From contig CM075765.1 in assembly GCA_037974665.1 (NCBI GenBank), positions 4,531,501 to 4,595,500 on the forward strand: DNA of 64,000 bases. Reading direction: 5' to 3'. This stretch comes from Ehretia macrophylla. Taxonomy: Eukaryota; Streptophyta; Magnoliopsida; Boraginales; Ehretiaceae. The position numbers were made by a program, and so were the translations under genes. Below are positions 11,241 to 22,718 of this stretch, piece after piece (positions within the stretch are counted from its first letter, which is position 1; each line of letters starts with the position of its first letter). The notes below the pieces were generated by a model. It made no database searches and was not told the DNA's origin. It saw nothing but the letters and a program-made list of their open reading frames with translations.

Positions 11241-12629
11241 AAGATCAAGGATCAGATCACGGATGATCAGTCTGACTTTAAAGTGCATGAGGATGGTATT
11301 CTTCGGTTTCGGAACAGGGTTTGTGTTCCCGATGAACCGGGCTTGAGACGAGGTATTCTGGAGGAAGCTCATAATTCTAAATATACTATTCATCCTGGTG
11401 GAACCAAGATGTATCGGGATTTGAAACAGCATTATTGGTGGAACAACATGAAGAGGGAGGTTGCTCAGTTTGTGTCTAGATGTTTGACTTGTCAGAGAGT
11501 GAAAGCCGAACATCAACGACCAGCAGGTTTGCTTCAACCGTTGGCTATACCAGAGTGGAAATGGGAGCATATTATGATGGACTTCGTCACTGGTTTTCCT
11601 AGATCACCGAGGGGTAATGATGCAGTTTGGGTTGTTGTGGATCGTTTGACGAAGACATCTCATTTTATCTCGATGAGGTTAGGAGATGAGGTTACAAAGC
11701 TGACGGATCTTTATCTGGATCAGATTGTTAGACTTCACGGTATTCCATCTAGTATTGTCTCTGATCGAGATCCTCGATTTACTTCTCGTTTGTGGGAGAA
11801 ACATCTACCACTTGCCGAGTTTGCCTATAACAATAGTTATCAAGCTACTATTGGGATGGCACCTTTTGCAGCTCTTTACGGTCGTAAGTGCCGTTCACCT
11901 TTATATTGGGACGAGGTAGGAGAGATGAAGACTATTGATCCGACTATCATGCCAGAACTTCTTGAGAAGATCGAGAATGTTCAGTTGATCAGGCAGAGAA
12001 TGCTTACAGCGCAGAGTAGATTCAAGAGTTATGCTGATAAGCGTCGTCGAGACTTGGAGTTTGCAGTTGGAGATCGGGTTTTCTTGAGATTGTCTCCTCG
12101 AAAGGGGTTTGTTCGTTATGGTAAAGGTGGTAAGCTGAGTCCGAGATTTGTTGGGCCGTTTGAGATTACTGGCAGGGTTGGTAAGTTGGCATATCGGTTG
12201 GCTCTACCGGAAAACTTCTCTAATGTCCACGATGTGTTTCACGTGTCTAATTTGCGGAAATACAATCCGGATCCTTCTCATATTCTTGAGCCAGAGCCGT
12301 TACAGCTTCGTGAGAATTTGACTTATGACGAGCGTCCGATTCGTATTCTAGATCAGATGGACCGAGAGTTGAGGTCGAAGAGGATTCCGATGGTTAAGGT
12401 GTTGTGGAAGCATCACGGCATTGAGGAAGCTACGTGGGAGAGACGAGATCAGATGCAGCAGCAATACCCAGATCTTTTCCGTACATCAAGTAAGAATTTC
12501 GAGGACGAAATTTCTATAAGGGGGGGAGAATGTGAAACCCCACTTTCTTGCTTATCTCGTTTTACGTGTTTTACCTCGTTTTGCGTGCATATAACCTGTT
12601 TATGTGCTATAGGACCTAGAAAGTTATAA
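11241..12629 (+). pseudogene. Element C integrase and chromodomain-like C-terminus, integrase core deleted
   Basis: Same reading frame as the upstream gag-pol. The His/His/Cys/Cys zinc-binding module lies at about 11365-11515. The first two catalytic acidic positions are present: MDFVTGFP near 11580 and SDRDPRF near 11765. Next to them, FTSRLW joins directly to EKHLPLAEF at about 11790-11795. Element A has 141 bp (47 codons) more at this point, the segment that holds the third catalytic residue (Glu) of the DDE triad. The deletion is in frame. A basic C-terminal region follows, then a chromodomain-like block (about 12330-12475; PIRILD, KVLWKHH, ATWERR) typical of Tekay/Del elements. The frame crosses into the 3' LTR and stops at 12627-12629. 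This integrase should be catalytically dead. Confidence 0.88.
12495..12530 (+). other. Element C 3' hairpin and polypurine tract
   Basis: AATTTCG-AGGA-CGAAATT (12495-12512) is a perfect 7-bp stem. It is followed by the purine run AAGGGGGGGAGAA ending at 12530, immediately before the 3' LTR. The hairpin overlaps the end of the coding frame. Confidence 0.8.
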
Positions 12630-14974
12630 TTTTGATTTCAATACTTCTAATACGTGCTAAATGTGCATTCATGAAATTTTCATCAAAATCGGAGTCAGAA
12701 ATTTTATCGTCGATTTTCAGTGAATAGTGTTTTCGAAACACGTCCGCTATAATTTTGAAACTGGTCTTTTTAACCCTTCTAGACCTAGTCCACGGACTTT
12801 AATAGACCTGTGTTTGATGAAAACGGTTTTAAAATCGGCTTAAGAATTTATTAGGGTTTTTACACCGACTTTTGCGAAAATCGAGTTTTAAGCCGACTCG
12901 GGTGGAATTCTTTGAATGTAAAACTTCTTGTCACCTAAAAATAACTCACTTGAGATATCTTGGGGGTTGCATAATTAATTTTAACTTGGTGATCACTAAA
13001 ATGCAATTAAAGACATTAAAAACACAAAAATACCTATTAAAATAACTTTGACTTTAATTAAAAAAATTGACCTTATAAGCTCTTGTCACCTACACACACT
13101 CACACAACACAAAAACACCACCACACACACACACATTGCCGAGGGGTTGAGGGAGAAAAGAGAAGAAAGAAAACTCAAGCTTTTCAATCAATTTTTCAAA
13201 GAAAAACCTAGTTTTCGTCCGTGAAACTTCGCACCGACTTGGATTCTGCTTGTTGGGCACGCATTGCACGCATTCCTAGGCTTATATCGCATCTAAGGTG
13301 AGAGAAAAATTCTAGATCTCAAAATGTCATTTTTGTGTTTTTGCGTATAAATGAAGATTGAACCGTTAGAATTGAAATCTGATGATAGATTATTGCTCCT
13401 TGCATGCTAGGGATCATTATATACTAATACTACAAGTTTCTGTCGGATATAGCATAATTTTTATTTTCCGGGTATTTAATTTTGATTAAAATGTTCAAAG
13501 TTGATTTAATTGAGTTGTGTTGCTCGAAATCGATTGCCGTCGATTTCTAAATACTTGATAATTACGTGTTAGCGCTGTTGTAATGCCGAATTTTCGATTA
13601 CATTGTTTGTGTGGAAATCCGGAAAATCCAGCCATGACGTCATAGGGTTTTAGGGTTATCGGGCATGTTTTGGAGGTGTTATGGTGGATTTCCGAGAGGG
13701 CTAATGTAGTAGGTTGAATGGGTGAGTGATAGGAACTGATTTGGCAATGTTTGGATTAGTAGATTGTAAGTTATGAATTTTAGAAGTTAGGTTGTCATTC
13801 TTTAATTTCTTGAACGATGCCTTAGATGGTTGGGTAGTGTTCGAGTGATGAATGGTGAGTTGTTGTTGAGTAATTTAGAGTTTAATTATGAATATTATGC
13901 ATGTCCGGTTAGATGGCCTACTTTGTCATCTAACTACGTTGTTTGATGTTTAATTTTATATTGATGTTATATTGATGTTATATTGATGTTATTGATTGAT
14001 TATTATTGAATGCGGGAATCGGGCACTCTTGTTGCTGATCTCCCAATTGATTGATCGATTTATGCTTGCATGATGATTGATGAAAATGGAGCCTTGGTAT
14101 GTGTGTGCCACCTCTCGGGCAGCGTCGGGCTGTCGGGTTGAAACCGGCATGACTGCCATAGGCTACCCCCAGCTCGCATGACGGAGATGTCATGGAGGGA
14201 AGGGGATAGTGAGGTACCTCGGGTGCGTGAGTAATGGGGAGTTATAAGAAGAACGGTTGAGATCGTGATGGCGTTTGGAGCTACACCAAATAGAGTATCC
14301 TTATTGAATGGTCATATAGTTATGTGATGATAGCTTTATTTATGTTATTATTGTTGTTGTGTGTTTACTTGCTCAAAGGACTAAATCCAAGGAGCGTAGT
14401 GAATACTGTCGAGATCTATCGGATCCTCACTGGGCTTATGTATATAAGCTCACTCTCTATTAATGCATGTTTCAGGTGTACTTTCACAAGATTTCGGGTA
14501 CGTGCCTCCTGAAGAGGAGAATGTGGAAAATGTGCCTTTTGTGGATGAGTCATATGTTCCCGAATCTTATCTATGACTTTATGTTGTTAAATGTCTTGTA
14601 TATTAGTTTAATAGACTTTATATGCTTTACGGTTCTTAATGTAATAGATATTGAAAAGATGTTGAACCAAATGATGTTAACTTAGCGGTTTCCTTTTGTC
14701 TATGGTTAAATTGTAGTTGTGTCTCAACTTACTTTTGAAATGTATGATAAAGTTGAGGTATTGTATGTCATGTTGGAACGGAGGCGTATAACGAGGATGT
14801 TTTATTGTATAATATGGTTGTGTTGTATGTTGTTGTTTGTATTGAGGAATTACTGGATGTATGATGTTTAATGAGGTTGGTTTAGAACCTCGGAAATCTG
14901 TTTACTGTCGTTATGCCGCCGAAATTCCGTTGCGTCCTGACTGATCGTAGGTGGGGTCGAGTTGGGGCGTGACA
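12531..14974 (+). repeat. Element C 3' LTR (2444 bp)
   Basis: It is the same length as the 5' LTR, with two substitutions noted by eye (12729 and 12788). It ends GTGACA and is followed by the TSD ataac. It carries the same donor-like (13298) and acceptor-like (14475) sites. Confidence 0.95.
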
Positions 14975-16724
14975 ATAACTAACATATACATAGCAATGAT
15001 AATTCATATAAGTAGAAACACTATATAACATCTAACCATTAAGTTATATAAGCGTATCTTTACACATATAATGCAATTAATAAGCAATATAAACATGTTT
15101 ACTCAATCTTTAACTAGTATCGATATAGCTTAACTCACAACTTCTCTGAATAGATGAACTTGTTACATAAGTACATTTAAACATTTATCCAATCAATCAA
15201 GAATCAATTAACAACAATTATTACCATGGTTCATTACTAGTTCCTTTAGTCCATTCTAAATTCATACTCAACCAAAGCCATGTAAACCAAGCAACTTAAT
15301 TCACGAGACTTTACTACTATAATACGTACACTACACAAAGGCATATAAACATTTAATTACTCAATTATAAAACAATTATCATGAAATTAACTATGCAAAC
15401 ACAAAGGGGTCAATATTATACTTTTCATAAAACTTAACTAAAAGCTCACGCATACCTTAGAATAGCATTTAGACATGCTAGGAACAACTACAAAGCAATA
15501 CAAGTACTAAAGCAATTAATTCATTCATTTCCCCTTTGTTCAACTAGGCTATTTAGCTTCCTACCGGAATTCAATGATCAAGTTTGGCTAGCTAACCATC
15601 CTACCAATATAAGGATACCTAAATACCTCATTTAGAACCTCCAAATCATAACCTAGAGCACAAGTACACGAAAACACCGAAAATACCTCTTTGTGGGTTT
15701 ACACTACAAGTACCAATTTCGGAACCCAAACAAGTGAAACAAAAGCACTTCTAAGGCTTCAATACTTAATAAAGACTAACCTTATCGAAACGTGCCCGGA
15801 TTCGAGTTAACCCCGAAACCCCTTATTAAAGTAGCCTATTTTGATCAAATTTCTCAAATTTTGAACATAGCAAGTGCAATTAACATTTTTCCCACGCTTA
15901 TGGACCTAATTAGAAACTACTAGAAGCCTCGAATCGAATTAAATTGCAACCTTTTTTGAAAACCCTAGTTTGGCACTATTCATCATCTTTCCCAAGTGCT
16001 ATTTTTGTTTTCAAGCATTCAACAAGTATTTTAAACCATCAAATATATTCTATGAAGTCATTAGAGCATATAAGAAGCAACGGAACAAGCATTAAATCAC
16101 TACAATATTATATAACAAAATTAATATTACAAACTTTAATTAAATTTAATACAAGAATAGAATGCACCCTCACCTCTTTTGAAAATCAAAGAATGGTCTT
16201 AAGGTCCTAAGGATGAAGCACAATCAATTTGGAAAGCAATAGAAGCAAGAATGAAGCAAGGAGCAATTTTTTTTTTTGGAGAAGTTACTATTCCCGTAAC
16301 TCTTTTTTGGCCATTTTTTTTTTACCCTTTTTTTTTGTTTCTTGGCTTATAATGTTCTCATGAGGTGGTCAAATGGTGGGTCAAGAAATTAGGGCATTTT
16401 AGTAAGGGTAAATGGGTCACTTGGGTGATTAAATTTCAGCAAAACAAAATGCCAAAAATCTGAAAAATCTGGAAAAATCCCTTTGGTACTATTCATCAGA
16501 CATTTTGCGAATTTTTTTTCGTTGATCCCGATATGCAATGCACACACGATCAGGGGCTATAGTCCCCTAAAAATATGTAGTATTTTATAAAAATATAAAA
16601 TGCATGAAAAGAAACAGTTGAATTTATGAAAATATGAAAAAAAAAATGAAGTAATTAGTTAAGTTACATCTAAGTTAACCATTTAATGAATGCAATTAAT
16701 GAAGTGCTAGGTTCGGGGTGTCAC

Positions 16725-16738
16725 ATCCTCCCCTCCTT
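16725..16738 (-). other. Element B polypurine tract
   Basis: On the - strand this reads TAAGGAGGGGAGGA immediately before the LTR start TGTGACACC. It is the primer for plus-strand DNA synthesis and fixes B's orientation. Confidence 0.8.
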
Positions 16739-18158
16739 ACAAAAATTGCGTCCTCGCAATTTCTTGAGCTGAAATGACTTCTAAGAACTGCAACAGTTTC
16801 CGTCGGACTTGAAGTCAAAAAGTGTAATGCCGAAGGAGACTAAGAAGAGCGAATGTCACTGAAGGAAGCCTGAGTGGTGTAGCTAAATAAAGGCTTCTAT
16901 GAAAATACTCAATAGGAGTCCAGTAAGAATGTCACATGAGGAGGCCATTCACTAATGCTGAGAGAGCACCAAAAGAAATCCCATTAAGAAGAGTATGCAG
17001 CTAATATCCAAAACGCCCGGATAATATCAAGAAATTCCCAAGAAGGAAGTCCAGTGAATCCCAACTCTAACTGTCAAATTAAGGCTCAAGATTTTCAAAT
17101 AAAGGCCTAATTATAAGTCTAGCTTGGGACTTTGAGAAAATTCCACCAATAAATCTGATTAAGGATGCCAAATAAAGGCTCCGAATAAGTATACGAATCC
17201 AGAAGTCCGAATAAGAATCTCTCTAATTATGAATCACTATATAAGAATCCCCAATATGCTCGTTATACCAGTAGTCCAGAGGAAATCCCAAATAACCTCT
17301 AGGCAAGAATACCAGACGAAAATACTGAAAAAAATACCCAACAGGAATATCAAGGTGGTACTATAGGTAAAATCCCGAACAAGAAATCCAAGTGGGAGTG
17401 TGCGCAAGGAATACTGACCAATACTTATAAACACGAATTCTTTCAAATAAGAGTATCAAATAAGACCTCCATATATGACGCCAACTAGAAGATCTATCCG
17501 AGATTTCCAAATAGGAGTTCCAGCCAAGACGTATCGTTTAAGAAGTGCCAAGAGAGTTCGGATTTAGCCTCGGGGCATCAAATCCCTTCACTGATCCCAA
17601 TAGCCGGTTGAACCATTATTCTCTCACCAGTCAGCATCAATGGCCATCTCTTTCAGGGGAGAATGCTTACTTACCGATTTAAGGGGACAATGCATGAATG
17701 CCAAGATATCACCTAATGTAATTGATATATTGTTCATATATCAGGAGATTATGACATAAATCACATAAGCTATTATATAACCAGAAGTTTTATAACACAA
17801 AGTTAATCAACAAGATAGTTCAAATACGAGTCACACGTAATGAATACAATTCACAACACAACTATACTGAGACATTCAAGTATACACGTTACAATCAATA
17901 TTTCGAGCAAGTAGCGATTCATGAGATCAATTCGATTCATGATTAGCTAGATTACTACACTTGACAAGTATTTAACACACAGTACACATCACTATCACAT
18001 AGATCACATATTAAGTTCAGGACACAAGATTGCACAAAAGACACTCACATTCTCAAGGCACACCAAGCACACACTTGATCAAGATATATTTCACAAGAAC
18101 GCACTTGAGGTTCACTACCCAGAAGTCAGAGGACCCAATCCCAGCTGAGAGCATCTAA

Positions 18159-18170
18159 GCTCTGATACCA
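18159..18170 (-). other. Element B primer-binding site (initiator Met tRNA type)
   Basis: The - strand reads TGGTATCAGAGC one base inside the 5' LTR (which ends at 18172). This is the usual plant LTR-retrotransposon site complementary to initiator methionine tRNA. Confidence 0.9.
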
Positions 18171-18171
18171 C

Positions 18172-20862
18172 TGTAATACTCCGGCCCCTTACGAGACCAG
18201 AAGTTCTATTAAACAATCTATACTCATTCCAATACCAAACCTGGTTACAAAAATTAGAAAAAAAAATGAATGGAGTCTCCCCTATTTATAGGACAACTGG
18301 ATACCTGTACACAGTAAATAAAGCCACAAATTTAACCCACATCATTCTCATACAACACCAACTCCAACCATGCCCAATCTCAAAGCCATCCGAGCCTTAG
18401 ACTAACATAAACATCAAACATACAAGCATGTAATCATTAACTGTTAAAGGTTCATGATTATAATCTCACTTATCATACCACTCTAACATTAACTAGTTTT
18501 CTTTCTTATAATTTAAGTCCGTAACCAATCAAAACATGCAAGCATGCAGCTACTAGACAATAAAGTAAAGATTACAACATATTACAACATTAAAAGTCAT
18601 TCACAACTATTAATACATTCTAAATTTAACTTTACAATTATGAAACTGTATTCAATGACAATCAACGTAAGCCAGCATAATCAATCACAAAACTCTCGAG
18701 CCTTCTTTTCTACCTCCGATAGCACTAAACCTGAAAGGTGTTAGAAATGAGGGTGAGTATACAACATGTATACTCAGTAAGGAAGGGGAAACGGGAACAG
18801 TATACCGGGGGTTCGTGCAATGCAACAACTTAACATATTTAATACAATAAATAAACAATGGATAACAATTCTAATATCACACTTTAAAAAGGATACGATC
18901 GATAACCCTTATCACTCCAAGTCTTCGATTCTCGATCCACGAACCACGACTTAAGCACGATATGCCGGCATCCTAAACACCAAAGGGTACTCTGGATGTA
19001 CCCAATCCTACGACCCAACACCCCCTAGCAATCTTCAGACCAGGCGAGTGAGGGAATAGGGTACAGAGCTAGAGAAACCAACCCTGGCAACCCTACTGTC
19101 GCCCAGAGAGGCCCATCACATCTGCCCCGACGATAAGGTTGTGCAACCATTGACTCGATAACACAGGAAGTAATAATAATAACAATATAACAAAATAAGC
19201 CAATATATAAACAAGGAGGACAACAAAAGAGGTTGTCCTTGAGCACACACATCATCAATCACGCCATACGATGAAATATGATACATTCATTAGTCTATAA
19301 TTGCTAAACTAATCCAACTAAAACACTTAAATCACTTAGTATCGAACATTTAGCATATAATAAGATAAGACACTTAGAATGCACATAGAAATGATCCCTC
19401 ACCTTTTAGGAAGCCAAACCTGCGCGAATTAAGCAAAGATTCCCTCAATATTCTCCAAAAGCATCAATTCTCTTCAATTATCACTACCTAATACAATCAA
19501 CTATATGAATAAGAAGTGATTCCTTATTCTCAACTAAAGCTAATTCATAAAGCCATTAATTTATCCAACTCTATTTGATTCCCTTTAATTCACATAACTA
19601 ATAATATATTTCATTGTTCAACATGCATTCTAATCATTATTTAAATAACAGATAACTCAAGTAATCACATGTGCAACATTTTTTAATGTTCTAAGTATTA
19701 TTCAAAGACAATAGTATAATAACTAACATATACATAGCAATGATAATTCATATAAGTAGAAACACTATATAACATCTAACCATTAAGTTATATAAGCGTA
19801 TCTTTACACATATAATGCAATTAATAAGCAATATAAACATGTTTACTCAATCTTTAACTAGTATCGATATAGCTTAACTCACAACTTCTCTGAATAGATG
19901 AACTTGTTACATAAGTACATTTAAACATTTATCCAATCAATCAAGAATCAACTAACAACAATTATTACCATGGTTCATTACTAGTTCCTTTAGTTCATTC
20001 TAAATTCATACTCAACCAAAGCCATGTAAACCAAGCAACTTAATTCACGAGACTTTACTACTATAATACGTATACTACACAAAGGCATATAAACATTTAA
20101 TTACTCAATTATAAAGCAATTATCATGAAATTAACTATGCAAACACAAAGGGGTCAATATTATACTTTTCATAAAACTTAACTAAAAGCTCACGCATACC
20201 TTAGAATAGCATTTAGACATGCTAGGAACAACTACAAAGCAATACAAGTACTAAAGCAATTAATTCATTCATTTTCCCTTTGTTCAACTAGGCTATTTAG
20301 CTTCCTACCAGAATTCAATGATCAAGTTAGGCTAGCTAACCATCCTACCAATCTAAGGATACCTAAATATCTCATTTAGAACCTCCAAATCAGAACCTAG
20401 AGCACAAGTACACGAAAACACCGAAAATGCCTCTTTGTGGGTTTACACTACAATTACCAATTTCAGAACCCAAACAAGTGAAACGAAAGCACTTCTAAGG
20501 CTTCATTACTTAATAAAGACTAGCCATAACCTCGAAACATGCCCGAATTCGAGTTAACCCCGAAACCCCTTATTAAAGTAGCCTATTTTGATCAAATTTC
20601 TCAAATTTTGAACATAGCAAGTGCAATTAACATTTTTTCCATGCTTATGGACCTAATTAGCAACTACTAGAAGTCTCGAATCGAATTAAATTGTAACTTT
20701 TTTCTCCTAAAAATATGTAGTATTTTATAAAAATATAAAATGCATGAAAAGAAACAGTTGAATTTATGGAAATATGAAAAAAATGAAGTAATTAGCTATG
20801 TTACATCTAAGTTAACCATTTAATTAATGCAATTAATGAAGTGCTGGGTTCGGGGTGTCACA
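18172..20862 (-). repeat. Element B 5' LTR with internal deletion
   Basis: It runs from TGTAATACT to TGTCACA and is 2691 bp. Compared with the other LTR it lacks about 600 bp near 20704, close to the LTR's start in element sense, so probable U3 promoter sequence is missing. It retains the hairpin at 18985-19003, the GGTTG/CAACC stem at 19137-19148 and the splice-like sites at 18731 and 19402 on the - strand. Confidence 0.85.
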
Positions 20863-20867
20863 GTTGT

Positions 20868-22007
20868 TGCAACCTTTGGCTATTCCTAGATGGAAATGGG
20901 AACATGTTACAATGGATTTCGTTATGGATTTGTTGAGAACATTGAGATGTTTTGATGCGGTATGGGTTGTGGTGGACAGGTTAACGAAAACTATTCACTT
21001 CATTCCCATGAACAAGTATGACAGTCTTGAGAAATTAGTAGATTTTGTATGTTGCAAATATTGTGAGACTCCATGGAGTACTGACGAGTATTATATCAGA
21101 TAGAGATCCCTGATTCACATCTCGATTCTTGCAGCGATTGCAGGTGTCATTAGGCACTAAATTGAGTTTTAACCCAGCTTGTCACCCTTAGACTGATGGG
21201 AAATTATAGAGAACTATCCGGATATTAGAATATATGATGAGGGCTTGTGTTCTAGATTTCAGAAAGAGTTGGGAGAAACATTTACCTCTAGCAGAGTTTG
21301 CATATAACAACAGTTATCAATCTACTATTAGTATGGCTCCATATGAGGACTTGTATGGGCGTAAATGTCGTTCTTCTTTGTACTGGGATAAAGTTGGAGA
21401 AATGAAAATAGTTGATCCTACTTTGTTGCCTGAACTTCTAGAAAAGATTGAAAATATGCATCTCATCCGACAAAGGAAGCTTACTGCACAGAGCACACAG
21501 AAGAATTATGCTGATAAACGCAGGCGGGACTTGGAGTTTGATATAGGCAATCAAGTTTTCTTAAAAATATCTCCCCGTAAGGGTTTAGTGCGACATGGTA
21601 AAGGTGGAAAGCTAAGTTCGAGATATATTGGGCCATTTGAGATTATTGAAAGGGTTGGTAAATTAGCTTATCGCTTGGCATTGCATCCTAGCCTTTCGAA
21701 GCTTCATGATGTGTTTCATGTATCCATGTTAAGAAAGTATCATCCTGATCTGTCTCATGTGCTTGAGCCAGAGCCATTGGAGCATAATGAGAACTTGTCT
21801 TATGAGGAGAAACCTATTCGTATTCTGGATCAAAAGGTTCAAGAGTTGCGTACAAAGAAGATTATGATGGTTAAAGTATTGTGGAATCACCATGGAATAG
21901 AAAAGGATACTTGGGAAAGGCGAGATCAGATAGAGCAGCAGCACCCCAAGTTATTCCGAGAATCAAGTAAGAATTTCAGGGACGAAATTATTTTAAGGGG
22001 GAGAGGA
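20868..22007 (+). pseudogene. Element A integrase core, C-terminus and chromodomain-like remnant
   Basis: It continues element A's pol after element B. It opens with the integrase core (WEHVTMDFVMDL, then VVVDRLTKT), is broken by frame changes and stops at about 21100-21230, and recovers in a 261-codon frame (21234-22019) with HLPLAEFAYNNSYQ. A chromodomain-like end (PIRILD, KVLWNHHG, DTWERR) follows. A retains the integrase segment that C has lost, although disrupted. The frame ends TAG at 22017-22019, just inside the 3' LTR. A hairpin (21972-21989) and the purine run AAGGGGGAGAGGA precede the LTR. Confidence 0.85.
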
Positions 22008-22374
22008 TGTGAGGCCTAGTCCCGATAAAAATATATTTAATTGGCGTGCATTTATTTAGTTACTATTTGAATTCGCATTTAATTGACTTACATGTTATTT
22101 CGTTGACTCGATAATTGCATCGATAATTGTATTATTTTAGCATAAATGGATTGGTAAAGAATGGCATAAGTGTAATTAGCATGAAATAGGGCATTAGAGT
22201 AGTCATTTAGCATATAAGATAATTGTAATTAGTTTGTGGCTTAAATTAATTTTCAGAAACTTAATTGCCACCACATATAATTAGCAAAAACAAAGCAAAA
22301 AAAAAAAAAAGAGGGGATAAGGTGAGAATCGGGTAAAGGAGGTGGAGAAAGGGAAAAAAAGAGGAAAGCTAGGG

Positions 22375-22432
22375 AAAGAGAAGAAGAAGAGAAAGAGAAG
22401 AAAGAAGAAGAAGAAGAAGAAGAAGAAGAAAA
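22375..22432. repeat. GAA/AAG microsatellite
   Basis: A purine-only stretch dominated by GAA triplets inside A's LTR, shortly upstream of the donor-like AAGGTGAG. Purine-rich leader sequence at the same relative place is also seen in C's LTR. Confidence 0.9.
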
Positions 22433-22718
22433 ACTTGCAATTCTAGCTCAAATTCTTGCTTCTTTGTGCTTATACAACTAATCTAAGGTGAGAGGTTCAT
22501 GTTTACTTGCATTTCTACTTATGATTGGAAGTGGTAAGTTAATGTTTATGCTATATAGTGAAAATATGAGTTGCTACAAGTGTTTATAAGTGCTAATCTT
22601 GCATTAAACTTGAGTTCTAAGTTGAGTTTTGCATGGATATGTAAATCAAGCTTGCTTGTGATTTGTGTCCTAGATGTTGCTATGTGAATACTCTATGTTT
22701 GCACTAGAGGGTCATGTA

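Larger units (their letters stand above)
5233..14974 (+). mobile_element. Element C: young full-length Tekay/Del-like Ty3/gypsy retrotransposon
   Basis: A 9742-bp element beginning TGTGAAACC and ending GTGACA, flanked by a 5-bp duplication ataac (5228-5232 and 14975-14979). It has two 2444-bp LTRs with the same coordinates offset (7298 bp), a Met-tRNA primer-binding site, gag-pol in the order gag, protease, RT, RNase H, integrase, chromodomain-like C-terminus, and a polypurine tract. By eye I found only two LTR differences (5431 versus 12729 and 5490 versus 12788), so insertion is recent. The polyprotein carries a TAG at 11238-11240 and an integrase deletion near 11790, so this copy is probably not self-sufficient. 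It interrupts B's 3' LTR. Confidence 0.95.
3684..16724 (-). repeat. Element B 3' LTR, split by element C
   Basis: The two halves are 3684-5232 and 14980-16724; removing element C plus one copy of its ataac TSD gives an LTR of about 3.29 kb. It matches 18172-20862 along its length, but retains about 600 bp (about 15956-16563) that the other LTR lacks. It carries the hairpin at 4496-4514, the GGTTG/CAACC stem at 4648-4659 and the splice-like sites at 4242 and 4911 read on the - strand. Confidence 0.85.
16725..18171 (-). other. Element B interior: coding-free, decayed short-repeat sequence
   Basis: From 3' to 5' on the - strand it begins with the polypurine tract and a hairpin relic of the pol 3' end (16744-16761). 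About 700 bp of degenerate, short repeated phrases such as AATAAGAATCC, AGTCCAG and AATAAAGGCTCC follow (about 16860-17560), then unique AT-rich leader up to the primer-binding site. No open frame resembles gag or pol. The repeats look like an eroded tandem array, though I cannot define a period by eye. Confidence 0.6.
3684..20862 (-). mobile_element. Element B: non-autonomous Ty3/gypsy-type LTR retrotransposon (LARD-like)
   Basis: It starts TGTAACACC and ends TGTCACA, flanked by a perfect 5-bp duplication gttgt (3679-3683 and 20863-20867). The complement of a TGGTATCAGAGC primer-binding site lies at 18159-18170 and a polypurine tract complement at 16725-16738, so the element reads on the - strand. 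Its 5' LTR is 18172-20862 and its 3' LTR is 16724 down to 3684. The interior is only 1447 bp (16725-18171) and has no recognisable gag or pol. It would need proteins supplied by a related autonomous element. Its LTRs differ at many positions, so it is older than C, which sits in its 3' LTR. Confidence 0.85.

Noticed and set aside
11725-11919. 64-codon frame overlapping integrase
   Set aside because: Out-of-frame shadow of the C integrase region.
16860-17560. CRISPR-like or satellite array
   Set aside because: The short phrases are not regularly spaced and diverge strongly; this is a plant retroelement interior.
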